Origin: Perognathus longimembris pacificus
Lineage: Eukaryota; Chordata; Mammalia; Rodentia; Heteromyidae
Length of the DNA: 64,000 nucleotides
Direction: 5' to 3'
NCBI RefSeq assembly: GCF_023159225.1
Contig: NC_063188.1
Location: 37,996,021 to 38,060,020, forward strand
Made by a program: the position numbers and the translations under genes. Below are positions 12,577-25,164 of this stretch, one piece after another (position 1 is the stretch's first letter; each line of letters starts with the position of its first letter). The notes under the pieces are model-generated. The model ran no database searches. It was not told the origin of the DNA and worked only from the letters and a program-made list of their open reading frames with translations.

Positions 12577-13187
12577 GATTTATTTATTGTCAAAGTGATG
12601 TACAGAGGAGTTACAGTTTCATACATAAAGCAGTGAATACATTTCTTATCAAATGTGTTACCTCCACCTTCATTTTCCTCCCACCTTTCCCCTCTTCAAT
12701 TCCCTCCCTCACCCCCAAGTTGAACAGTTGGTTTACAGCATATAGTTTTATAAGTATTGCTGTTGCATTGGTTTAGCTTTTAATCTTTGTCTCTCCATTT
12801 TGATGTTCTCCTTCCTTTCTCTACTTCTGATAAACATATATACAATACACAGGGTACCAAAATCAGTTACAGTGACATCAGGGGTAAAACCATGGAGAAG
12901 AAAGACAAAAGAAAATAATTTCACAGAGTACGTTGACCCTAACAACAACAATGATAAACCACTTATTTCCATAAGTTGGAGTTCATTTCGCTTAGCATCA
13001 TCTTATGTATTCATATGTACATAGCTATTGAGCTATTGTGATTTTCTGCTAGGACTATCCTAGACGCGCACTAATTATTATCAATGAAGGAAACCGTAGA
13101 GTCCATGTTTCTTTGGATCTGGCTTAGTTTACTTAGTATGATTTTTTCCAAGTCTTTCCATTTCCTTATGAATGGGGCAACGAATTC
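12577..13187 (-). mobile_element. 5'-truncated L1, 3' UTR and end
   Basis: The T-rich left end is the L1 3' tail. The TGATGTACAG.GG.GTTACAG line and the polypyrimidine stretch at 12660-12720 are the L1 3' UTR, as in 59.65-60.05 kb. The end of ORF2 is decayed. Similar flanks (CTTAAACATCTTTA at 12339 and CTTAAACAACTTTTA at 13187) look like the target-site duplication. Copy 2 has no such insert near 41300, so it came after duplication. Confidence 0.85.
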
Positions 13188-13750
13188 TTAAACAACTTTT
13201 AAGGATAACAGATACAAAGAATTGACCACCCTTTCTGCATGAATAGTCGTCTATTCACTGTATGTTAGGGCAACAAACACAGATTGTGCTTGTTGGCTTG
13301 GATTCATATACAATGATTCCTAAGTCCATGAATTTTGTTTTCTGTGGTAAGCCTTAGAGGAATCATGTGAAGTACATTTCATTTGGTTTTGTCACGCACC
13401 TATCACCCTACCAAAAACAAAATAATACAGTCTTGGGGATTAGGAAATTTCAGAATGAAAAGTTCAAATGTCCTTTATCTTCAGTTGCCGGGAAAAAGCA
13501 TAATTCCAACTTTATCAAGGAAAACAATCCAAATATAAAAGCACAGCCATAATTTTACTTGAACACATCAGAGAGCAGATGTATGCTGATTCCAAAAGTC
13601 AGGTTTCTCCAGCAGTGTCTGGAAGCACTAATCCTTGGCCCAACACCATTGCTTCTAAGATTAACTTTGGGCCCATCCTTGGAGTTAGGAAAATGTGCAG
13701 ATATCTCCAAGCACAGATGCACTCATGTCACAGTGAGGCCAATTAGTGAA
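13188..13750. other. End of duplication copy 1
   Basis: It aligns with 41375-41790 and then similarity stops near 13750. No gene is seen; the short open frames differ between the copies. Confidence 0.55.
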
Positions 13751-13900
13751 TGATCTGGATAAATGAACTAGGAAGTCAAGAAATGCATGGCATGTGAATA
13801 AACAGAATTGTACCCTGTAGGCATGCACAAAAGCATATATACCACCATGAATGAAGTAATAGTAGTCAAACTATTATGCTTTATAAGCTTTGTGAGTTTT

Positions 13901-14108
13901 TTGTTTTTTTTTTTTGGCCAGTCCTGGGCCTTGGACTCAGGGCCTGAGCACTGTCCCTGGCTTCTTCCCGCTCAAGGCTAGCACTCTGCCACTTGAGCCA
14001 CAGCGCCGCTTCTGGCCGTTTTCTGTATATGTGGTGCTGGGGAATCGAACCTAGGGCCTCGTGTATCTGAGGCAGGCACTCTTGCCACTAGGCTATATCC
14101 CCAGCCCC
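13901..14108 (-). mobile_element. Full-length ID-like SINE with perfect target-site duplication
   Basis: Minus orientation. The direct repeat AGCTTTGTGAGTTTT flanks it at 13886-13900 and 14109-14123. Its sequence is nearly the same as the copy at 1495, both with CTAGGGCCTCGTGTATC, so they belong to one young subfamily. Confidence 0.95.
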
Positions 14109-14123
14109 AGCTTTGTGAGTTTT

Positions 14124-16690
14124 CATGTAACCAAGACAGAAATCTTTATTCGGGAAGGAACTTTACTAAAATAAGGAATGCATATTTACAAAACCGGTGC
14201 TATCACATGTGCATGAAACATATTGGAAGAACTTCAAAAGGCATCCAGTACGCCACAAGTAGACCCATAGGCATTCATTGTTTTTCAATATTTTGGGAGA
14301 GGTCTCTATCAATCAGACTGACATTGTCACTGCTGTGACCAAAACACTTGCCATACACAAGCCAAGGGAGAAAATGTGTATTTAGGCACACAGTGTCTAA
14401 GATATGAGCGAAAAGGACATGGCAGAACAGAGTAGTTCACAGGATGATGGCCAGGAACAGAAAGAAGTCTGTGGCATCCAGCAAGGAGTTGGGATATTAC
14501 ATAGACACCAAACATTTTCCACCTGCTGTAATGAACTTCCTCAGGCTGGTTCCCAAACCTGCCTGAAATGGCATATCCATCTAGATAGAAAATACTGAGC
14601 ATATCTTCCAGAGAAGGGTATTTCATATCCAGACTTTGGCAGTTTTCTACTTGCTTTTATATTGATACATTATTGTGTTGGGATCATGTAACTGCACATA
14701 CGTGGATTCCTTGTCATTATGATTAAGTGCTACGTTTTAGAAATGTGTAGCATAGACTTCATAAAATATGGAATACTGAGCCCCAAGACCTTTGCCATCA
14801 TTAATTATCATCAACTCCTAACAGAGATGGCATGACCATAACCCCAACTACTTGACTATTGCAGGCAGGAGTATCATTAGAGTTGATCTTTGGAAAATTT
14901 AAGAGATACTATCTCAAAAAATAACAAAACAAATCAAGGAGATAAGGGTATGGCTCAAGGCCTAGAGTGTTGGCCTAGCACACACCAATTTTTAAAAGGA
15001 ATAGGAAATTAAACATGAAAAGTCACCTGTTTACCATCACGTAGAGTTGAAAACTAAATGCCAAGACATATATTGAAAGCTTCAATATGGATATTTTAAT
15101 CTGACATAAAATATTAAATCAATTTTTATACTTATGTTTTACTTTATTTTCCATTCACACTATCGTTTGAGCTTAGTACTGTTCTCTAGTTCATTATTCA
15201 GTAACCTCTTGCTTGAGTTAGCCAATTGAGTGTCATGTTCATTAAGTCAATTTATTGCTGCCTATGTATTTTATAATATGTAAAATCAAGAATTAAAACA
15301 ATAGTATAGAGTATTTTCAAGACTCTTAAGTATTGTTGATAGTGTACTGATGACAAATTGATACCTAGAGGTAAGATACAACCTGGTGAAATAACTGATC
15401 ATAGGAGCTCTCACCTCTAATCTTAGCTACTTGGAAGATTGAGAACAGGATGATAGTGATTCAAATGTCTCTAGGGCTGGTATTTGTGGGCTCCAATTAC
15501 TAGCCAATGTGTGGGTACAGTGTAAATAATCCCTGGGTTCAGGAGAGACTTTTGGAACACAGAACAAGGGTTCGGGTACATTCTGTGTCAAGTGCAACCT
15601 GGCCAAGGCTGAAGGGCCTACTTTAGGTCCTGTCTGATAATACAGAGTCTTGGGAAACTTTTAGGCCCAGTGAATGTAATGTTCATCCCTATTTACCCTG
15701 GAGCACTTTGCAGGAAGATGCGGGCATGGAGAGCAGAAGAGAGAAAACTTGTCTGAACACAGCTATCTCTAGTATGTGGTCAAGTGGAGAAAGTTCTCTC
15801 ACAAGAACGAGAATGTGGGCAGTGAGGTATACGGGTAGAAGTTATTCCCATTTTTTTTTACTGAGTGTTGGGCAGTGCAGTGTGTGCTCATGAAGATCCC
15901 ATGTACAGCTGAGGACTGCAGGATAGAGCCCTTTTAAAACAGCAGAAGATTGACCTCTGTGAAGAGGACCAGAAGAGAGTAAGATACTTTATGGGGAAGG
16001 ACGTGACTGCAGATCTGGTGGCCTTGAAGTAGAAGTTCAGACCAAAGAGTGCATTTCAGGAGCGTTAAAGGTAACCAGAGTTGAAACAGATTGCTTTCCA
16101 AGCTTAACTAGTAAAGTGCAGTGCCCTCTCTTTCTGTACACTCCATTTCTGGGCTTTGGCTTTTTTTCCACTTGTCCACCACAAAACTTCTTTGATTTTC
16201 TTCAAGAAAAAAACACTAGTCCTATTTTCCCTTCTCTTAAGGCATTTTAAAGACCCTAGTTGTTCCTCCTAGAAGCCTATGAAGAACTTGTTTCCTCAAC
16301 TAGGATCAGCAGTTTATTTACCAAAGCATAGTTGAATGGACCTTTCCTGCTTCATTTGTGAGTTAGCGTCAGATCTTATACACATTGTCTCTTCTTTACC
16401 ACCTATTTCAAGATAATTCCATTGTGTAGACGACAAACAACAACAGCAACAAATGGCCACAATTCAGAATAATCCCATTGAAGCAGCAAGTGGGGCCCAA
16501 TAGCCTGATTTACTGGGATTGAGACATTCACAAAGTAGATGTTGAATAATATTATACTTTCTTAGTTATGCTTCAGAGCAGTTAGGTTATAGAAATAGCA
16601 TGTGACTTATTCCTTTAAGGGATATGGACGGCATTTTTATTCTTGCAGTTTTTTCTTGCCTCTTCATTGTTTTGGGAGAATTCTTTTTTT
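14124..16690. other. Unique non-coding stretch
   Basis: I see no gene. Short open frames (for example 14327-14626 minus) have no family likeness. A faint SINE-like line is near 15390-15530 (CTCACCTCTAATCTTAGCTA). Nothing else was recognised. Confidence 0.4.
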
Positions 16691-16699
16691 GCTTCATTT

Positions 16700-16798
16700 T
16701 CCTCTGTCTCTGTCTCTGTGTCTCTGTCTAGCTTTGTCGGTCTCTATCTATCTCTGTCTCACTGTCTCACTGTCTCTCTCTGTCTCTCTGTTTCTCCC

Positions 16799-16870
<72 letters not shown>
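16700..16870. repeat. (CT)n microsatellite with imperfect border
   Basis: An imperfect TCTG/TCTC lead leads into about 30 pure CT units at 16799-16868. It lies against a long SINE that begins at about 16870, in the place where the SINE A/T tail would be, so it probably grew from that tail. Serine- and leucine-rich frames read across it are artefacts. Confidence 0.95.
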
Positions 16871-16872
<2 letters not shown>

Positions 16873-17085
16873 GTTTCCTGCACTGGGATTGAACTCCAGG
16901 TCTGGGCACTGTCCCACAGTTTTTCCTGTTCTACCATTTGCTACTAAGCTCTGTTAAAAAATTATTATTGATTGGTGAAATGAGTGGATGCATTTTCCTG
17001 CCCAGACTGGCTTTGAACTATGATCCTCAGATCTTAGCATCCTGAATAGGGAGGTTAACATACATGAGCCATTGGCCCTGGGCTC
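16871..17085 (-). mobile_element. Long SINE, diverged
   Basis: The plus strand shows GGGATTGAACTCCAGGTCTG and the TTTGAACTATGATCCTCAGA line. The end is worn (ACATGAGCCATTGGCCCTGG). Confidence 0.75.
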
Positions 17086-17169
17086 CCCCTCCTAACTTTA
17101 TGTACAAGATTTAAGCCCCGGGTTTTCATGTAAGTATTCAGATTTTGGATCCAGAGAAAGAAGTCAAGA

Positions 17170-18430
17170 AAGCATTCATTGTTTTTGGCAAGATTTACAT
17201 AATTATTGATGGGTATACAAATTATCTTTGGTCTGGGTTAATTGGGTGTGGAGCAGTTCTGGACTTCAAACTTTATTATAGAGCTATCATAACAAAAAAC
17301 AGTTAAGTATTAGCACAAATATAAACCTGAAGACAACTAGAATAGACTAGAAGACCCAGAAGTAAACCTATATTCCTACAGACATCTAATATTTGACAAA
17401 CAAGCCACATATACTGGAGCCACATATACTGGAAATATAAGAGTTTCTTCAACAAATTCTGTTGGGAAAACTGCATATTTGAAATACTGAACCCGATCCT
17501 GGTATGTTACTTTGTAGTAATATCAATTAAAAATTGACCAAATCCTCACTATAAGATATGAAACTCTGAAACAACTATGTTAAGGAGTAGGAGAAACAGT
17601 AGAATTATTGGGACAGGCAGAAATGTTCTGAGTAAACTCCTAGATATTCAGCAAATTGGAGAGAGTTGACAAATGAGAGAATGGGAGAAGTTCTTTGCTA
17701 TGCATGTCTGAAAAGGGCCTATTATCTTGAATATAGAAAGAGCTCAAGAGACTAAACCATCAAAGCATAGCCTAACTAGTAAATGGGGAAAGGAGCTAAA
17801 TAAAGGCTGCTGAGAAGAAGTAAAATAGTCAATAAACACAAGAAGAAAATTTCACCATTTCTGGCCATACAAGTGCAAATCAAAACAAAATTGAGATTAT
17901 CTCACTGCAGTAAGAATGGGCCTTATCAAGAATACAAACAACAGATTTTGGCAGGGGGAGGGGGGAGATTATTCTGTTAGCAGGAATGTAAACTGGAACA
18001 TCCACTGAGAAATTCAGTGTTGAGATTCCTCAAAAAGATAAATGTAGAACTATCCAACAATTCCAGTGATACTTCTCTTGGAAATTTATCCAAATGATGA
18101 ACAGTCAGTATACAGTAAAGACACTTACACATCCAGATTCATTGCCACACTATTTGCTAAATCCATGTCATGGAAACAGAAGATGCCATTCAATGGACTA
18201 ATTGATCAAGAAAATGTGATATAAACATATAGTGGAATTTTATCCATCCATCAAGAATTGTAATATTATATCATTTGCTGGAAAATGTATAGACCGTCAA
18301 TAAAATCACGTTAAGTGAAGTAAGTAGGGCTCAGAGAGACTAAAAATATTTATTTTTCTGTTACATATGGAAGTGAAATCTAAATTATAAATATGTGTAA
18401 ACAGATACTGTGTTATATGCCTATATACAC
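17170..18430 (+). mobile_element. Old L1 fragment, 3' half of ORF2 and 3' UTR
   Basis: The plus strand reads like old L1: the TAATATTTGACAAACAAGCC line, the CTGTTGGGAAAACTGCATAT line, then CAAATCAAAACAAAATTGAGATTAT and the ATGAAGTGAAGTAAG-type end. Many stops are present, so it is a fossil. Confidence 0.75.
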
Positions 18431-18479
18431 AAACATGTTAACTGAAATATGGTAGCATACAGAAGTAGTTTCTAATACT

Positions 18480-19210
18480 GTAACTTCCTTCACCAACTAA
18501 TTTACAGTTTAACAGTGTAAATACCAGGAAGCTGGAAGGTGTGTTGTCAAAGGTGGGGTGGGATCAAGAGAAAGAAGTAAATGCATGAAGTTAGGAAGGC
18601 TGGACCAATGCAGCCATAACATGAAAAATAGATAGACAGATAGACAGATAGATATAAAAATGGAAGTAGGAAAAATGAAGACATGAGTCAGATCAGGAGA
18701 GAAGAGGACAATAATGAGAAGTTGCATTCATCAAGATGCATTTTACTCACAAACTGATGATGAGTTGAAAGCTGTTTGTAAAACTACAAAAGGATAATAA
18801 AATAAATACATAAATAAATTTGGATGTGGAATACCAATGTTATTATATAAATAGTTGGAAATTTGATTTTTTTATCTCTACATATAAGACATTTTAAGTT
18901 TCGGTTTGACTATCCTAGTGTCTCAGAAACTGATGTTACTAATTCCCTAATAACCTCAGTAAATTTAAGGAAACATTTACATATGTGTTCAAATGTAGCA
19001 ATTTTAAAGTCTTAGAGACTGAAATGAGAAAGAAATACTTGGAAATATGACTCTATTGAGTTCAATCATACATGTTTTTCTGTTGCCACCTACGGTCCCT
19101 GATAATAAAGAGAATGGATCAATGTTTAGTTCATAGTGCCTCTTAAATATTGTGAATTGAATAAATCGTATATTTTAATATATCTATCTTAAGGAATTGC
19201 AAGAATTGAT
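18480..19210. other. Unique AT-rich stretch with a short ATAG repeat
   Basis: A short (ATAGACAG)-type repeat is at 18629-18655. No gene is seen. Confidence 0.45.
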
Positions 19211-19219
19211 ATGATGAGA

Positions 19220-19454
19220 TTTTCTTTTTGTTTTTGTGCTAGGCTTGGGGTTTGAATTTAGGGCCTGGATGATGTCCCTGTGGTTTCCTTTCCTTTTTCT
19301 TTCTTCCTTTCCTTCCTTCCTTCTTTTACTTCCTTCCTTTACTTTCTTTCCTTCCTTCCTTCCTTCCTTCCTTCCTTCCTCTCTCCTTCCTTCCATCCCT
19401 TCCTAACCCTTCTTTCTTTCTTTCTTCCTTCCTTCCTTCCTTCCTTTCTTTTTT

Positions 19455-19535
<81 letters not shown>

Positions 19536-19715
19536 CTTTCTCGAAAATGTAGTGCTCTACATGAGGAGCCACAGCTCCACCTCTGGCATGTTCGGGGTTA
19601 ATTGGAGAAAAGAACTTCAAAGACTTTACTGTCTTGGCTGGCTTTGAACCTGGGTCCTTAGATCTAAGCCTCCTAATTCCTGAGTAGCTACAAATACAGG
19701 CATGAGCCATACATG
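19220..19715 (-). mobile_element. Long SINE split by a large TTTC microsatellite
   Basis: The front line (GCTTGGGGTTTGAATTTAGG at 19243) and the back line (GGCTTTGAACCTGGGTCCTT, then CAGGCATGAGCC) belong to one minus-strand SINE. They are separated by about 265 bases of CCTT and TTTC repeats. Confidence 0.8.
19285..19543. repeat. (CCTT)n/(CTTT)n microsatellite
   Basis: A polypyrimidine tract in which CCTT units dominate until about 19440 and pure TTTC units (about 23 copies) follow. It is a perfect purine/pyrimidine strand split, capable in principle of triplex DNA. Lys/Arg/Glu-rich or Phe/Leu/Ser-rich frames across it are artefacts. Confidence 0.97.
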
Positions 19716-20890
19716 CCTTTTCTTTATATTGCTTATGTATTTGCTACTCTTTATTTGCTTATCATCTGAGATTTATTTTATCCCATATCTTAATAGTTAC
19801 AATTATATTCTATCTCTTTATGTAGTATTTCTTTCATGTATTATACAGTGTTGCATCTGTAGTCATAAGTTTCTTTAGTTGTTTTCATTGAAAGCTCTAT
19901 TTATCCATTAGTCATGAATGATAGCTTTGGTGGATAGATTAATACAGGCTGACAATTGTTGAGTTTCACTACATCATTCATTTCAATTTCACTATGTCAT
20001 TCTACACTTTTCTTGCTAGTTAAGTTTATTCTATTGCCATTTAACAGGCTTACCAATGTAAGGGTCTTGGTACTTTCCTCTTATACATTTCAGTATTCTT
20101 TCTTTGTTCTGTACTCTTAATTTGTTCATGACTTTGTGATGTGAGTGATTCTTGTTCGTTGGACATTTTAGAAACCTGTTTGTACCTGGATGAGTGTTTT
20201 CCAATATTTGGGAATTTTTCTCCTACTTTTATTGAAGACATTTTCTATTCCTTTAACTTGAATCTCTTTCCTCATACTATGCCCATCATTCCTACTTTTG
20301 GTATCTTTGTGTCCCTACTTGATGCAATCCCATTGGTCAATTATTTCTCCAATTTGCTGAATTTCTGGAATTCTACTTAGTAAAGGCCTTCTTGTCCTAG
20401 TATCGTCTACTGTTCCTTCTACTTCTTGTACTAGTTTCAAGATTTCAAATTTTAAATTGAGGTCTTCGATCCATTTTGAATTGGTAATAGTACAAGTTTA
20501 CAGACTAGGACCCAATTTCAGTTTTCTGCATGTGGACATACAGTTTGCACAGCAAAAATTGTTGAAGAGGTTTATATCAGATGGCTCTATATATGTGGGT
20601 TTATTCCTGGATATTCTAAGTTAATATTTCCATGGTTTTCATACCTATTGTTATTCTACTACCAAGTTATTTTTGTTACAGAAACTCTGTAGTAAAGATT
20701 TAGTCTAGAATTGTTATTCTTCTTTTCTTTCCTTTTTTGGGGGGAGGGGAGTCCTAATTTCTTTATATTTTGGGGGCCTTTGTGGTTCTGTATGAATATA
20801 AGATTAGTGTATTTATCTCAGTGAAAACTTACACTGGGATTTTGATGGGTTGCACATTGAAATTGTCTATAATATTTGGAAGTATGGCAT
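19716..20890 (-). mobile_element. Old L1 fragments in minus orientation
   Basis: The stretch 20455-20870 matches the wording of younger minus-strand L1s in this window (GATCCATTTTGAATTGGTAA as at 33600 and 61000; GGGATTTTGATGGGTTGCAC as at 61415). The left part, 19740-20380, is more worn and only tentatively L1. Confidence 0.65.
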
Positions 20891-20894
20891 TTTT

Positions 20895-22930
20895 CTCGGG
20901 GAACACGAAGGAATTCCGCCATCCAAGTTACTGGGAAGCAGAAGGTTTCAACCATCTGTGTTACTGGAATTCCGATCGATCTCTACCTCTAGTGAGTCTG
21001 AAGAAATTCAGACATCCGGGTCTCAGGCTGAAAGTCTTTGGACTACTGGGTAAATGAACTACCAATCTGGATGCAATCCTAATTGGTCAATTATTTCTCC
21101 AATTTGCCCATCAATCTGGACTATGTAACCAGAAGTCTGAGGCAATTTCACCTTCCGGGTAATCAGAAACCTGAGATAATTAAGCTATCCGGATCACTTG
21201 CTGCCCAAAGTACATAAACTATCTCATAACTGGACAGCCAAGGGATTACGTATATCCGGAATACTTGGGGTTGGAATAAATTAGGTCCTCCGGAAAGCTG
21301 GACAGCGGAGGGACTTCATACATCCGGTCCATTTGGAGGTGGGTAGGCCATCCGGCCAACTGACACTCCAGATTTCTGAGCATCGGGGTCACCGGGAACC
21401 GGAGGGAATTCAGCCTACGGTGTTGCCAGGAGCCAGAAAGACCTTAGCCATTCAGGTAATTTGGAACCGTGGCCATCGAGGTCATGGAGTTTGAGGGTAT
21501 TCTGCCAACCGGGTATCTGGGGATCTGGAAAATTCGACCCTATGACCGTTAGCTGGAGGGAATTCGGCCATCTGAGGCCCAGGGAACCCGTGAAACCTTG
21601 GCAGGACCCCTGAGGCAGTTTGCCCTTCAGGGTCACTTAGGGCCCGAGATGTTTAGGCCATCTAGATCATTGGGTGTTGGAGAGATATTGAGCATCTGTG
21701 TCACAGGGAGCCCGATAAACCTCAGCCATCCCAAGGCAGGATGAGCATCAGGGCCACTTGGGTCACAACAAGGCCTGTGACCGCTGACTCTGAGGGAATT
21801 CTTTCCTTCTGCTAACTGGCATCCCGAGATATTTCAGCCATTTTTGTCACTGACAAGCCTAAGAAACACAGCCTTTTGGGTCAGTGGGAAGCCACAGGTA
21901 TTCAGACAGCCCAGTCACTCAGAGACAGAAGTAACTCAGAGATCTGAGTAACTGTGAGCTGGAGGGAACTCAACAATCAGTTTAACTTGGAGCTCAAGTG
22001 AAGATGCAGATATAGGTGATTCAGAGACTGGGGAAGGCAGGCATGAGGATAACTTGGAGCTTGAGGGAACGCAGAGATGAGGATAGGAAATATGGATAGC
22101 TTTCAGAACGAGCTATTTCGGCGCTCTGGAGAACTCAAGGACTGGAGTAACACGGAGATCACTTAACTTGGAACTGGGGATAGCTCAGGGAGAGGGTTAA
22201 CTGGAGCCCAAGGGAATCTGAAGAACCTCAGAGTTTCAAGAACCCGGAGCCCAGTAGAGTTCCAAGCATCTCAAAGATTCAGGAAATTATAGATCAGGAA
22301 AACTCAGAGTTTGGGGGAGCTTGGAGATGGGATAGGAAATGTGGGTAAGATAGAGGTCAAGATAACTTAGAGCTTCTTGGAAATCATAAATCTGGTAACT
22401 AGGAGTGAGAAAAACTCGGAACTCAAGTGAACTTAGAGCTCAAGAGATTCGGGTAACTCAGTTATTGGGGTAACATGGAGAGTTGAGGGAACTATGAGGG
22501 AGCTCGTAGGTCTTGAAAATTAGGAACTTCAGAAAAACCCTGGAGATCAGGGTAACTTGGAATGCCAAGACACTCAGAGCTCTAGGGAATTTGAAGCTAC
22601 TGGAAACTAAGAGATCAGGGTATAACTTCAAACTGGAGAGAAGTGGGAGACATTGGTAATTAGCGCCTGGGGGAACTTAGAGATCCTGGGAACTTGTAGC
22701 TTAAGGGAACACAGAGATCCAGGGAAATGAGAGTTCAGGGTAACTGGAAGATTGGAATAACTCATAGCTCTAGGGAACTCTAGACTTGGGTAGCCTGGAG
22801 GTCAGGAGACCTGAGAGCATGAGGGTACTCAAAGATCTAGGGAACTTGGATCTAGAGAGAACTCAGATCAGAGCTCAGATATTCGGACACTTGTAGATCC
22901 AAGTATCTGAGTAGACCTTGTCTCTTCAAG
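20895..22930. repeat. Degenerate minisatellite, about 2 kb, with two repeat periods
   Basis: The left part (to about 21950) is built of units near 35 bases, roughly GAATTC.GCCATCCGGGT then CACTGGGAACC.GAGG. The right part (about 21950-22930) is built of shorter units near 17-18 bases, roughly GAGATCAGGGAACTCAGAGC. Units are 60-80% alike by eye. Composition is GC- and purine-rich, in contrast to the AT-rich surroundings. No open frame spans it. It matches no repeat family that I can name. Confidence 0.85.
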
Positions 22931-23129
22931 GGACTCACCTTCTTTGGGCTAGCCAGGAGTCTGTCTCCACATCCTTGTGATTGTCAAGCTGATTGATCTA
23001 GATAGAGTAGTCTGTTTCAAACTGAACCCATTGAATCCTTTTGTGGCTAGTGGAACTTTGTGTGTGGGTGGATTAGTGAAACATAATCACTACCAAATAT
23101 TTGCAGCATGCTCTGTTTTTTGTTTGTTT

Positions 23130-23385
23130 GCTTTGCTTTGTTGTTTTGCTGGTCCTGGGGCTTGAAATCAGGGCCTGGGTGCTCTCCTTGAGCTTATTTG
23201 TGATTAAGGCTAGTGCTCTACCACTTGAGCCACAGCACCACTTCTGGCTTTTTCTAAGTAAATTGTAGATAAGTCTCACAGACCTTCCTGCCCCAGATGG
23301 CTTTGAACCAGGATCCTCAGGACTCACTCAGGCTTCTGAGTAGTTAGGATTACAGGCATGAGCCACAGGTACTTGGTTGCTGCAA
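23130..23385 (-). mobile_element. Long SINE
   Basis: Minus strand: TCCTGGGGCTTGAAATCAGG at 23152, the CTACCACTTGAGCCACAGCA line and GATTACAGGCATGAGCCACA. It lies about 200 bases beyond the minisatellite. Confidence 0.88.
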
Positions 23386-24660
23386 GCTCGTAACAGGAAT
23401 TGAAGGGCTCTGACTGCTAAGCTTCTGGGTAAGATTTTTCTGACTCTTTCATTTAAGCAAATTACCATAGTATCATTTACATGTGCATGAATTGAAAGTG
23501 TTCTGCCCTAACTTACCTATGATCAACATGTAGCAGTCTAGCTAGATTTCTCAACAATCCAATTTCTGGTTACTCTGCTATGTGTGATTATCTTCAGTTG
23601 TCTAATAATTTAACACTCTAAAAATCCCTTTGAATGTAGCTGGAGGTGTGACTAAGTGGTAGAAAACTGATCTAGGGAGTGAAAGCACTGAGTTCAAATT
23701 CTCATACTTCAAAAAATTCCTAGACTTGCTACCCTTCTTCAAAAAGATGTGCTCTTTCTTGAATCTTACTTTGTTTATAGTTAATTTTATGCCAGACTTT
23801 TAGTTTTTGCTGCATAGATATCTACCTATTTATTGTGTTTAATTTATGTTATGTTTAAGTGTGTTTCATAATGAAGAGCAGTATTCAATTATATCTTGTT
23901 GACCTTATCATTTCTTATGGGGCATTTCAAAAAGATAAACTTTTTTATGTTTAGTTTTTGACACAGGTTCTCCAGTAGCCTAGTCTGGCTATGAAAATGG
24001 TGATCTTCCTGTCTTAGTCTTCCATCCAGTGCTGAGATTACCCTTGTATACCATCATGATGGGCTGATTCAATACTCCTTAATGTTACTTTATGAAATAA
24101 TTCAAAACTTTAAAAAGTTGTACTGAGCACCTTCACCCAATATTCATAGCCATAAAAATCACCCAAACAGAGATTAAGTGTATTTCAGTGTGAATAAATA
24201 ATTTATGAACTTTCCTTAAATTTCATAATTTATCCTATTAGTGCTTTTTTTCCTCCCCCCCCCCCATTCCAGGGATCCTATTCAGGAGTCTGCATTGTAT
24301 TTGGTCTTTAACATCTATGATATTTTGGAAGAGTCCTGATCAGGTACTTTTTAGAATGTATCTGTGATTGGTTTGTCTGATGTTCACTTATGACTAGATT
24401 TATGTTATGCATATGTGGTAAGAGTATCCGTTTTATTGTCCTTACTTTTATCTCATTGATGAGGGAAATATTCACATCATAATGTTTTGCAGATAGCCAT
24501 ATATATGGTATCTGAGACTACAGAGATCAAATGCACAATGACATTTATTTGGAACCTAGGAGAAGAAAGTATCACATAACAGGAAGAAACACACCTTCTG
24601 GAAGAAAATTAGCAAGCAGAGGCTGTGTGGGTACTTTTGGTTACAACAGGATGAAATGGC
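23386..24660. other. AT-rich non-coding stretch before duplication copy 2
   Basis: Short SINE-like fragments are near 23640-23705 and 23960-24065. A run of C follows at 24256-24266. No gene is seen. Confidence 0.4.
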
Positions 24661-25164
24661 CTATGTTCTTCAGGGGTTGATTGACCTGACTATTACTGTA
24701 GCCTGGTGGGAAACATAGTATAGTCAAGGATAAGTAGGCACTGTGCTGAAGTCCACTTGATAAAGAGAGGAGAGAATACTCTGGCTACTGGATCACTTTC
24801 ATGGGAATATGATAAAAAGGAAAACTTTTGATTTGGCTAGTCAAAGCCCTCTATAATTTTCCTTCTTTGTCCTATCCTTATCTGGTTTTGGTATCAGATT
24901 AGTAAAGGCTTCTTATAATCAGTTTGGTAGCATTTCTTCATTTTCTCTTCTATGGAATAGCTAGAGGTGTGTTGAAAGTTGTTCTTTAAAAAAATTGTTG
25001 GAACCAATCAGTGTATCAATCCCATCACATGATCTTGGTTGACGGTTTTTAAATAAACGTTTATTGAGTGTTTGCAGGAAGGTGTTTTAACTCTACAAGT
25101 CAGTTCACTTCATCAATGTCATCCCTCATATAGTTCTCCTGAGAGACTCTTTATTACTATTTTA

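Larger units (their letters stand above)
1..13750. repeat. Segmental duplication copy 1 (PRAME-like gene 1 unit)
   Basis: This stretch aligns by eye, in the same orientation and order, with 24670-41800. Matching anchors are the opening bases with 24670, 2085-2330 with 26560-26790, 4800-5140 with 29910-30240, the three PRAME exons with those at 37848-40136, 11800-12300 with 40740-41290, and 13240-13740 with 41375-41790. Local identity looks like about 80-85% outside insertions. The offset grows from 24.7 kb to 31.4 kb and then falls to about 29 kb because each copy has its own SINE and L1 insertions. The left edge probably lies outside the window. Confidence 0.85.

Noticed and set aside
16602..16957. 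Serine/leucine-rich frames over the CT repeat
   Set aside because: Produced by the CT microsatellite in two frames.
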